This document shows positions 38,992 to 49,680 of a stretch of 64,000 nucleotides of DNA, piece by piece. The notes under the pieces were generated by a model, which saw nothing but the letters and a program-made list of their open reading frames with translations, was not told where the DNA came from and did not search any database. The stretch is from Caenorhabditis elegans (taxonomy: Eukaryota; Nematoda; Chromadorea; Rhabditida; Rhabditidae), in assembly GCF_000002985.6 (NCBI RefSeq), contig NC_003279.8, positions 3,720,001 through 3,784,000 of the forward strand, in the 5' to 3' direction. The stretch's first letter is position 1. Each line of letters starts with the position of its first letter. The position numbers were made by a program, and so were the translations under genes.

Positions 38992-41314
38992 TTTCAGCCA
39001 GAACCCACTGCAGGTTGGATGATTTTCGATTTGATGGAACTGAAATGAGATGGAGGTTTGGTATGAGAGGAATGAATGGCCATGATGTAGAGTAAAGGGA
39101 AAACGGAAGGACAGTACACACACACACACACACGCAGTCAGAGGCATTCGAGGTCGTCGTATCTGCGTCTCGCGGGGCGCCAACTGGAGGAGGACACAAC
39201 AAAAAGGGGCGAGTGAATAGGAGAGATGGCGGGGCGGGACTTGTCTTCCGATGATGGAGGCATTAGAACTGTCTGTGTCTCTACAGGACCATGTAGAGAC
39301 GCAGTAAGGAAAACAGAAAAAAACGGGGAATCATGAAAATTGTGAGAGAGATGCCGAGGTACTGTAGAATATTAATGAGGTGCAATCACTGCAACTTGAG
39401 TTTAGAGTCTATCTCCTGTCTGTTGCACTTTATAGATTTCAAATCAAAAACTGATTCTGTGCAAAGCGGCAGCGTTCGATTGCAAGGAAACACCGGAAAA
39501 AACAGAGCGAGGGAGGAAAAATGTGCAACGATATGGGGAGAATGTTCTAGATCAATTGATCATGATTCATCGACGAAATTTTTTTGAAAAGCCATAGGAT
39601 TTGGGAAAGATCGGATATCTGAAAATGGGATCGGTACAGTTCACTGCCGAAACTGGTGATCTTGTCGCTGAATTCTAGAATTGTTGTGACAACTACCAAT
39701 GCAAATTTCACATAAATTTTTTGTTCTAAAATTAATCCAAACAGCTTGAAATCCTGAAAGAAACCGTAAATGAAAAATTACTTTATTTTTCTCTAACGCA
39801 TTCCAAAATAAATTTTCCACGGGACGAAGTGTTTGATAATCGGCAAAATTTTCGGCAACTGAGTAATTACCTTTTTTGGGAAAGCCTTAAAGAGTAGTGC
39901 CAGTGGGGAAATTGTAAAAACCACCCCTATGGTGTCAATATAAAGTTTTTATTTTAAGTGGCAATTACTGAGTTTTTGCCACTTTTTGAAAAAAAAAAAC
40001 TATTTAAGAAAGATCATTGAATATTGATATTTGAAATATAAATAGATCATAAAATTCCAAGAAAATATTTTCCTGACTGACGACTTCCAAAATAGGCAAA
40101 ATGTAGATTTTTCCACTCGAAAAATGATCAGATTCACATTTTTTAAATTCATGGTCCGCAATTGCTGTTCGACAATTCTTTTGTTGACAAATTAGGCAAA
40201 TTTTCGGTAATTGCCGGTTTGCCGGAAATTTTCAATTCAAATATGTGTCGATTAAGTATGGTAAAAGTAGACATTTCTGTGTATGTAAAAAGCTTCCATC
40301 GTGTCTGTGAACTTCACCTGTGAAACATCTGTGCATTCCCATTTTTGAGGGTAACCACATAAATTGAACATCTGGAACTATACATTGTGATTTTGTAGAT
40401 CATAAAATAACTTTTTAAACACTGTTAATATGCTTTGTTATTCTCAATCACTCAATTAATATGCAAAATGTTATTTTACAACGGAGTTTGTAGCGGAAAA
40501 ATTAGGTCATCAAAAACAAGTCATCAAAAAAAACACACAAAGTTAGAAAATATTCAAGGTTAAGAGATTAATAAAGGCCCGCTGAGGTGATTTTTGAAAA
40601 TTTATAATTTGAAAGAAAAATTAATTCATGCATTGCTCCACGACGAATCAACTTGGTTTGAAGGCCAGTTGGAATGTTCAATGGGAATCTGAAATCTGTA
40701 GTCAGTATTAAAGATGCATCTGGAAAAGGAGGTCTTATCAGAGTTAAGTATAAGTTTGTTTTCATTGGTACCAATGAAAAGCTTAATTTTAGTTCGGAGC
40801 TTAAACTTATTCCAAAGCTATTTAAGAGGTTTTGAAATCCGTATGATCTCGCCTAGGCAAAAATTGAAATTGTACATCCTGTATTTCTGCAAGCTTCAAT
40901 TCTATTAATAGTGGAGTGTCGTCTGCTGGGTTTTTTGTCTTAAAAGACAGAAAGTACAGTTCCAATATGCCGAATGAAACTGTAAAAAATGTAAACCATT
41001 TTCTAAATTTTTATGATTTTATTTTTAATTTTGAAAAATAATTTGTCAGATTTTTCCGTAAAGAAAAGTTAAAATAAATTTTGAATAATCGATTTTTAGA
41101 CCAATTCCAGTTTCAGCGTGTTCATTTTCGATGATCAAGTTTTTTTCACGGAAAAATCTCTGAAAAATTGATGAATTATGTAAAAGAAAACAAAGACAAC
41201 ATTAATAAAAACTAATGAATTTATAAAACGCAAATTCTACATTTTACATTTTCGTTATTGAGCTGTAAGAATTTATAGATAATTAAACTTTGAAGGGAAA
41301 AGGGAAAAATATTG
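38992..41314. other. Upstream region of inx-12 and repeat-bearing spacer
   Basis: The inx-12 5' side includes a (CA)n run at about 39115-39133 and a GC-richer segment to 39300, probably promoter. Further right are ggcaattactgagtttttgcc and ttgccggtttgccgg repeat blocks (39850-39990, 40180-40240). A minus-strand frame at 40568-40774 (ending SKITSAGLY) has an internal acceptor-like site but no linkable exons, so it is not called. Confidence 0.5.
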
Positions 41315-41701
41315 AAGGGGGAGTAGAGTTTGTGGGGAAATATATGTTTCTGACTCTAATTTTGCCCCTGATGCCGAATATCGATGTGAAAAAATTCAAA
41401 AAAATTTCCCTGATTTTATATTAATTTTTAAAATCCGAAAATTCATTGGATGCCTATATGTGAGTTTTCAAACGCTGAATTTTCCCGCCAGAGACGCCCC
41501 GCCCACGAAACCGTGCCGCAAGTGTGGGTTTACGAGATGAATATTTTCCTTCTATTTTTATTTGATTGTATACCGATTTTCGTCGATTTTTCTCATTTTT
41601 TCGCTGTTTTATATGGAAATTTTTGTTATTTCTCTTAAATTATGCCTTTCTATTGATAAAATACACAAAATTCCATTTTCAGCACAAATTCGACGGGAAA
41701 C
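41315..41701. repeat. Left arm of 1.25-kb inverted repeat
   Basis: It begins gaagggggagtagagtttgt and ends cacaaattcgacgggaaa. The same 62-codon frame occurs on opposite strands at 41450-41638 and 42236-42424, showing nearly identical arms. The arm includes gtgccgcaagtgtgggttta, a sequence type common in worm repeats. Arm length is about 387 bp. Confidence 0.85.
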
Positions 41702-41842
41702 AATGTGGAGGCAACCGTGGACAATAAATCTTTTACTTATTCGTGTGTAATGCTTTTGTTTTTTAGACAAAACAAGTAAATTTATTATAAGACTGTTTAT
41801 ATTCAATAAACTTTACAAAAAAAACATTTTTGGGAAAAAAAA

Positions 41843-42179
41843 CTACAAAAATCGAAGATTGTCCTCGGGAGCGCGACGAATCAACGTGTTCCGGATATCT
41901 GGAATGTTAAATGTTTGTATTAATGTGGAGAACTTTCGTTATTGAGATTTGTAAAGAGACTATTGATAAGCACTAGGATTAAAATAGGAAGTTTAATTTA
42001 ATTTATTACGATAGTAAGATATTTGCCGAATAAATCGACATACTGATGATTTTTAGGATGTTTTAGGCTTAATTATTTAGCGATTCTTACTTTTCAATTG
42101 TTTTTTAAATAATATTTTCTATAAGAAGTACTCACTCGTCGTGTCTCCGCGATTTTCCTCGTTTCCCGTCGAATTTGTG
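41843..42179 (-). CDS. Candidate last two exons of an unidentified minus-strand gene
   Basis: Exon 42136-42179 (after ccattttcag, with donor gtgagt) and exon 41843-41898 (after cattccag) join in frame to read TNSTGNEENRGDTTNIRN then LIRRAPEDNLRFL and stop. An AATAAA follows on the minus strand at 41786-41781, about 60 bases after the stop, as expected for a real 3' end. The first exon begins in the inner end of the right repeat arm and needs two bases from an upstream exon that I could not identify. The mirrored arm at 41683 carries a copy of the acceptor and first 20 bases. Product unknown. Confidence 0.4.
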
Positions 42180-42558
42180 CTGAAAATGGAATTTTTCATG
42201 GAATTATGTGTATTTCATCAATAGAAAGGCATAATTTAAGAGAAATAACAAAAATTTCCATATAAAACAGCGAAAAAATGAGAAAAATCGACGAAAATCG
42301 GTATACAATCAAATAAAAATAGAAGGAAAATATTCATCTCGTAAACCCACACTTGCGGCACGGTTTCGTGGGCGGGGCGTCTCTGGCGGGAAAATTCAGC
42401 GTTTGAAAACTCACATATAGGCATCCAATGAATTTTCGGATTTTAAAAATTAATATAAAATCAGGGAAATTTTTTTGAATTTTTTCACATCGATATTCGG
42501 CATCAGGGACAAAATTAGAGTCAGAAACATATATTTCCCCACAAACTCTACTCCCCCT
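42161..42558. repeat. Right arm of 1.25-kb inverted repeat
   Basis: Reverse complement of 41315-41701. The inner end overlaps the start of the candidate exon at 42136-42179. The outer end is acaaactctactccccc. Confidence 0.85.
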
Positions 42559-42688
42559 TTAAAAAATAAGGCGAAAAGAACTGAACGTTCCAAAAAAAGT
42601 TGTTTCGATTTGTTTGTTTAGTTTTCGTTTCTCTTTTTATTCCATTTTGGTGCCAAAATGTCTTCTTTTGCTATGACTTGTACAGTCG

Positions 42689-42811
42689 TCAATGATCGTA
42701 AAATCTGATGTTTTTTCTTTCCAGCAAGCCGCCGCCGCCACCTCCCGGGGAACGGCCATCGGCGTCTTGGTTTGAACAAAACACAATACTGTTGTTTTTT
42801 TCTTGACTCAT
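42689..42811 (-). CDS. Small 40-aa ORF with hexaglycine, possible exon
   Basis: A minus-strand ATG at 42811 starts MSQEKNNSIVFCSNQDADGR, followed by SPGGGGGGLLERKNIRFYDH and a stop. The GC-rich core stands out from AT-rich surroundings. Other frames of the same strand are also open, and an acceptor-like ttctttccag reads on the plus strand, so frame and strand are not secure. It might be an upstream exon of the candidate gene at 41843-42179, but no compatible donor was found. Confidence 0.25.
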   Translation of the reverse strand: MSQEKNNSIVFCSNQDADGRSPGGGGGGLLERKNIRFYDH

Positions 42812-43158
42812 ACCATGAACGCGCTGTTGTAAATATATAATAGAAAAGGAACATATGAAAAACTACGCCGATTTTAGGCAGGGAAAGGTAAGAAGAATAG
42901 AGGGGCATCCGAAGAGAATGACATTGATTCTGATTTGTGGACCGTTTGATGCCAAGCCGACAAAGGTGAGAAATCATTTTTTATTGTGAAAAGAACCTGA
43001 GTTTCACAGAAAATTTAACTGACAGTCATCAGGAACTCGAGATTTGTGGGGTCTGGTATTTTTTTTTCGGCCGAGACTTATTGAGACAGTATATACAGTT
43101 TTTCAAAAAAAAAAGAGAATGCTCTTCTTTGAAGTTGCTCAAGTAATATTTGAGATAA

Positions 43159-45969
43159 TTTACTCTCTGGCTTCACAGAATATTTTACTCTCTGGCTTCA
43201 CCAAATATTTTACTCTCTGGCTTCACAGAATATTTTACTCTCTGGCTTCACCAAATAATTTACTCTCTGGCTTCACAGAATATTTTACTCTCTGGCTTCA
43301 CCAAATATTTTACTCTCTGGCTTCACAGTATATTTTACTCTCTGGCTTCACCAAATAATTTACTCTCTGGCTTCACCAAATAATTTACTCTCTCGCTTCA
43401 CAGTATATTTTACTCTCTGGCTTCACCAAATATTTTACTCTCTCGCTTCACAGTATATTTTACTCTCTGGCTTCACCAAATATTTTACTCTCTCGCTTCA
43501 CAGTATATTTTACTCTCTGGCTTCACCAAATATTTTACTCTCTCGCTTCACAGTATATTTTACTCTCTGGCTTCACCAAATAATTTACTCTCTGGCTTCA
43601 CCAAATATTTTACTCTCTGGCTTCACCAAATATTTTACTCTCTCGCTTCACAGTATATTTTACTCTCTGGCTTCACCAAATAATTTACTCTCTGGCTTCA
43701 CAGAATATTTTACTCTCTGGCTTCACCAAATATTTTACTCTCTGGCTTCACCAAATATTTTACTCTCTGGCTTCACCAAATAATTTACTCTCTCGCTTCA
43801 CAGTATATTTTACTCTCTGGCTTCACCAAATAATTTACTCACTGGCTTCACCAAATATTTTACTCTCTGGCTTCACCAAATATTTTACTCTCTCGCTTCA
43901 CAGAATATTTTACTCTCTGGCTTCACCAAATATTTTACTCTCTGGCTTCACCAAATATTTTACTCTCTGGCTTCACCATATATTTTACTCTCTGGCTTCA
44001 CCAAATATTTTACTCTCTGGCTTCACCAAATATTTTACTCTCTGGCTTCACCAAATATTTTACTCTCTGGCTTCACCAAATATTTTACTCTCTGGCTTCA
44101 CCAAATAATTTACTCTCTGGCTTCACAGAATATTTTACTCTCTGGCTTCACCAAATATTTTACTCTCTGGCTTCACCAAATAATTTACTCTCTCGCTTCA
44201 CAGTATATTTTACTCTCTGGCTTCACCAAATAATTTACTCTCTGGCTTCACCAAATATTTTACTCTCTGGCTTCACCAAATATTTTACTCTCTGGCTTCA
44301 CAGTATATTTTACTCTCTGGCTTCACCAAATATTTTACTCTCTGGCTTCACAGTATATTTTACTCTCTGGCTTCACCAAATATTTTACTCTCTGGCTTCA
44401 CAGAATATTTTACTCTCTGGCTTCACCAAATATTTTACTCTCTGGCTTCACAGAATATTTTACTCTCTGGCTTCACCAAATATTTTACTCTCTGGCTTCA
44501 CAGAATATTTTACTCTCTGGCTTCACCAAATAATTTACTCTCTGGCTTCACAGAATATTTTACTCTCTGGCTTCACCAAATATTTTACTCTCTGGCTTCA
44601 CAGTATATTTTACTCTCTGGCTTCACCAAATAATTTACTCTCTGGCTTCACCAAATAATTTACTCTCTCGCTTCACAGTATATTTTACTCTCTGGCTTCA
44701 CCAAATATTTTACTCTCTCGCTTCACAGTATATTTTACTCTCTGGCTTCACCAAATAATTTACTCTCTGGCTTCACCAAATATTTTACTCTCTGGCTTCA
44801 CCAAATATTTTACTCTCTCGCTTCACAGTATATTTTACTCTCTGGCTTCACCAAATAATTTACTCTCTGGCTTCACAGAATATTTTACTCTCTGGCTTCA
44901 CCAAATATTTTACTCTCTGGCTTCACCAAATATTTTACTCTCTGGCTTCACCAAATAATTTACTCTCTCGCTTCACAGTATATTTTACTCTCTGGCTTCA
45001 CCAAATAATTTACTCACTGGCTTCACCAAATATTTTACTCTCTGGCTTCACCAAATATTTTACTCTCTCGCTTCACAGTATATTTTACTCTCTGGCTTCA
45101 CCAAATAATTTACTCTCTGGCTTCACAGAATATTTTACTCTCTGGCTTCACCAAATATTTTACTCTCTGGCTTCACCAAATATTTTACTCTCTGGCTTCA
45201 CAGAATATTTTACTCTCTGGCTTCACCAAATATTTTACTCTCTGGCTTCACAGAATATTTTACTCTCTCGCTTCACAGTATATTTTACTCTCTGGCTTCA
45301 CCAAATAATTTACTCTCTGGCTTCACAGAATATTTTACTCTCTGGCTTCACCAAATATTTTACTCTCTGGCTTCACCAAATAATTTACTCTCTCGCTTCA
45401 CAGTATATTTTACTCTCTGGCTTCACCAAATATTTTACTCTCTGGCTTCACCAAATATTTTACTCTCTGGCTTCACAGTATATTTTACTCTCTGGCTTCA
45501 CAGTATATTTTACTCTCTGGCTTCACCAAATATTTTACTCTCTCGCTTCACAGTATATTTTACTCTCTGGCTTCACCAAATAATTTACTCTCTGGCTTCA
45601 CCAAATATTTTACTCTCTGGCTTCACCAAATATTTTACTCTCTCGCTTCACAGTATATTTTACTCTCTGGCTTCACCAAATAATTTACTCTCTGGCTTCA
45701 CAGAATATTTTACTCTCTGGCTTCACCAAATATTTTACTCTCTGGCTTCACCAAATATTTTACTCTCTGGCTTCACCAAATAATTTACTCTCTCGCTTCA
45801 CAGTATATTTTACTCTCTGGCTTCACCAAATAATTTACTCACTGGCTTCACCAAATATTTTACTCTCTGGCTTCACCAAATATTTTACTCTCTCGCTTCA
45901 CAGAATATTTTACTCTCTGGCTTCACCAAATAATTTACTCTCTGGCTTCACCAAATAATTTACTCTCTG
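43159..45969. repeat. Large 25-bp minisatellite, about 112 copies
   Basis: The unit is tattttactctctggcttca plus five variable bases. Four main variants differ by tail (ccaaa or cagaa or cagta), by a tat/taa change before ttta, and by ctctgg versus ctctcg. The variants recur in ordered blocks, for example ctcgcttcacagta then ggcttcaccaaataa, and blocks hundreds of bases apart share the same order, indicating higher-order duplication. Period is constant over 2.8 kb with almost no indels. Because 25 is not a multiple of 3, any open frame repeats every 75 bp; the frame entering from 43044 is a by-product. Confidence 0.97.
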
Positions 45970-48900
45970 ATATTATTTTTTAAAAGTTGGAAAATCTAAA
46001 GATTTGCATATAAATGGTCTATTCCATTCAATCTCAAATTGTAAAAAATTAACTTTTTTTCACAACCAAACACCCAAATTTTTTTTTCAGTTGTACAAAT
46101 TTACTCATTCATGCCTGAAAAATGAAAAAACAGAAAAAATCAATACCCACAGTTCAAAATTTGACTGAAATCCTAGTTTTACTTTAGCTGCCAATAAATA
46201 AAAACTCCAATTTTCAAAAAAATATTTTCTTCACACCCAGACACCCCAATTTTTTTGTAAACGAAGAATTTTTTTTGTTGAATTTTTTAACAAAATAAAA
46301 CGTTCAAACTTGCAAAATTTTACATACATTAGTTGTGGAGTAACTTCCAAACATTGACCTAAAAGTGCATAACTTGTTTGTTTGCATGACCAAAGTTCCA
46401 GTCACGCTTTAAAAATTGAAACGGACGAAGTTCAAAAAAAGAGATATTTGAAATGTGAATACCCCAGAGGGATCATCATTCATCTCACGCCCATCTTTCA
46501 ACACTTTACAATCACATTTCTTTTCGCTCGTTTTTTATTCAATTTTTGGTATTTAAATACATAAATTTAATTGTATAAATTCTCGTGGCCTAGATTTTAA
46601 AATCGAGCTCCGACCACGCTGTGGCCTGAAAATTCACAAATTTCCAATATTTTTGGATTTCTTTATAGGTCCGCGTTCATGTAGATAAATCTGAAAAATA
46701 AATCATCCTAATCATGCGAAAACCTTTTGAAAGAGTATTCGTTACTTTGCATCATATAAATTTAGAACATGTTCCATTTAATTGGTTTGTTGATATTTTG
46801 TTCTGTAGGCCACTTCCAACGTCATACTTCCATGTTTCGTGCATGTAGTACTTTTCAGGTCACACATGACGCTGTGCTACACTGTTGCTTAGCCTAGAAA
46901 AATCAAATCTCGGTAGCACCATATAATAAATAACCGAGGTGTTTTTTCGTTTTTTTTAGAAGAATTTTTATCTGAATATACAAGGAACATCACAGGCCTT
47001 ATCCAGAAAAACCTGACCTTTGGAAAACTTTTCAAGCAAGAAAACATTTTTAGCGAGAAAGAGAAAAGTACTTTTTGGTTTTTTATAATTTTTAGTGTGG
47101 TGGTCCGTGTTAATCACTTGCAAAGTGTTTCACTCATTAGCTTTCGAAAACGAGTCTTCGTAAGAATTTGACGCTTTACTTCAAAGGCGCAAGTTATTTT
47201 TTAAGTACGTCTCGCCACGAGCTTTTTACAGCATTCGGCAACTTTCAGGCCATTTCTGAGAACATTCTCCAATGTTTTAGCCAAAAATAATGTTTTTTAA
47301 ACATATGAAGTGAACTTTTATATTTCGACACTAATTTACAATTAGGTCATTTTCTAGAGTTTCCGTAAATAATTGCCGTCTATCCCTGATATAGAAAACA
47401 TATAAAAATCCATATCCTAATCAGGATTAAAATTTGGCAAACATGCAAAAGTAATTGGTTCCTCAAGATTGTACGGGATCAAGGGTGTCGGTTTTGGAAA
47501 TCAAAAAAACAAGCTCAAAATAATGGTCAAAGTTTTGAATTATTGAACTGGAAGTTGGAAAATCAAAAAATCTACCAAAAACTCGACTTTAAATTGTTCC
47601 ATAAAAAATGTTAGGGTCGGTATTTTGAGTTAAAACAACTTGAAATGGAACAATCAGTCACCCAGGTGTACAATAAAAAAAAATTTAGATTATCAGCTGA
47701 ATAGTTCAGTTTTGACAAACAATTTTTCGATTTGAAAACCGACACACTTGTACGGGATACCTTTATTTTTAGAAAACAAAAAGTCTTAAACACTAAAACT
47801 TTTTTCTTTTTGGTTTTCAGTTCAAGGGTTCAAAGTAATCCTACATTTTCGTGTTTTGTTTCTTTTTCCTCCGAATCCTGACGTGTAACCCTTCTCACTC
47901 CAAAAAAGTGCAATCTAAAACAGAGGTGAAAACGACATTGATTCGCGGAAAACAATGAAAAATGCATGAAGTCGAAAACCTGGAGGAGAGACAAAGTTGA
48001 AAAACGGAACCTGATTGTCACTTACTATTCGTCTCGAAGGGTAGAAGTATAGAAAAGACGAGGAAATACTCGTTAGTTGGATTACTTTTTGAAAAGTGAG
48101 CGCCCACCTCCCTAGTCCTCTTGTTTTTCTGTGTGTCACAAAAAGTCTGCCTACTACTTCTGACTTTTTTGGAGTTTACGCTGAAGTTTTCTTGAAAATG
48201 AGTTTTGAATTCTGAACTTCCATGCAAAACCTTTTGCGGATAGCTACAGTTTAAATAAAATATCCGAGTTGTGCGTCGAACCCCATTAAAAAAAATTTTT
48301 TTGGTCTCCATCCAGAATAATTATTGGTGAAAACTATGTTTTACGAGGGTGCGCTGCAATTGCCATTTGGCAATTTGGGCAATCGCCGATTTTGCCGATT
48401 GCCGTAAATTCCCAAAACCAGCAGTTGCCGACATCGCCGATTGCCGGAAATATTGAAAACCGAACATTGCTGGAAATATAAATCTGATACTTTTTGTAGA
48501 CTTAGAACTATATACATACATTTTACTGAACAATGTTTTCTTTTATTTTAATTGTTAAATTCAAAATACTCTTGAAAAAACATATTAGGTCGTTAATAAA
48601 AATTATTACTAGCATATTTTGATAATTCAAATGTTTTTTTAAATTTCATATGGGTGTAAAATACTTCTATGATTAGTTGCCAAAAAATTATATAGTAATA
48701 CTGTTACCTCTACAATGCTTAGGAATTTTTGCACTATGAAAATATAGTCCCACTTTGCAAACTTTTGTTTCATTTTTTCTCATACTAGAGTTCCTATGAC
48801 AATTTATACATATATCGCACGTTTGAGAAAAAAATAGCAAAACAAATATATCTTACCGAATGGCTTGATTTGTTTAGCTCTTTGAAGTCCCCTGACAAAT

Positions 48901-49680
48901 GCAAGCAAAATTTTTGTGATATTTCAAATCGTCTTGTCAATCATCAAATTTTAATTGTATGCAAGCAATATTTTCAAACGATAGGCAGGCATGAATTAGG
49001 CCTGCCTACATATAAGTAATTTTCCTCTCCTTGCACCATGTTTCCACGCTTTCTTCTCATTTTCCATCAAATAAATATGGTCATTGGGTCTCTAGAAACA
49101 GACAAGAGGTAAACAGATTGCTTGTTTCCGGAATAAGTCCACAGTGGTCCTTGTATTCAACCGACAATTACACTCATTTTTGATACATTTCTTCTTCTTT
49201 TCTGACATATTCGGGTTCAAAGTTGCATTTGTTCTCATTTTTTGAGAATTGTTTCTTACCTTGAAAAAAGAAACCGGTTAAATACAATTTTTTCAAAAAA
49301 CATCAGAGAGTTGCAAAAGTTCTATGTAGGCTCAAAACGTTTTCTGCGCCTGCGCCTGCATCCCGCGTATTCCTCCCGTGCCTACAATTTTAAAAATATA
49401 CTTTTTTTCTTCGTTGTTTCTTAAATTTCCAAAAAAATCTCTTCAAAATTTTGACTGGCAGAATCTAAAAAATTCGTAAGTCTACAGACAATAAATACCG
49501 GATGGTTGGTAGGCACGTAGGCAGGCGAGCCAAAAAAGGAGATGTGTTCCTCCTCATGAAATTTTTAACTCATGTATCTTTTTTTAGTTTTGATGATATC
49601 GAATACTTTTCAACTTCAAAAATGTATAAGAACTAATTTTTTCATAGTTGGCAATTTTTGATCAAATTTCAGGCCACCAA
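45970..49680. other. Gene-poor AT-rich region upstream of asic-1
   Basis: No gene is supported. A ttgccg block lies at 48350-48470, and GCCTAC-family tracts occur at 48980-49015, 49320-49385 and 49505-49530. Near 46590-46640 there is ggcctagatttt / gtggcctga. An asic-1 5' acceptor (caaatttcag) ends at 49672, eight bases before its ATG. Short frames on both strands have no splice or codon support. Confidence 0.5.

Noticed and set aside
40568..40774. 68-codon minus-strand frame ending SKITSAGLY
   Set aside because: An internal acceptor exists but there is no donor-linked partner, poly(A) signal or recognisable motif.
43044..43358. Open frame running into the minisatellite
   Set aside because: The 25-bp unit happens to lack stops in this phase; the protein is only a 75-bp periodic by-product.
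43159..45969. CRISPR-like array
   Set aside because: There are no unique spacers; units are contiguous 25-bp repeats in a eukaryotic genome.
48240..48310. Possible tRNA T-arm (ggggttcgacgc on the minus strand)
   Set aside because: No matching acceptor stem, D-arm or anticodon arm can be drawn around it.
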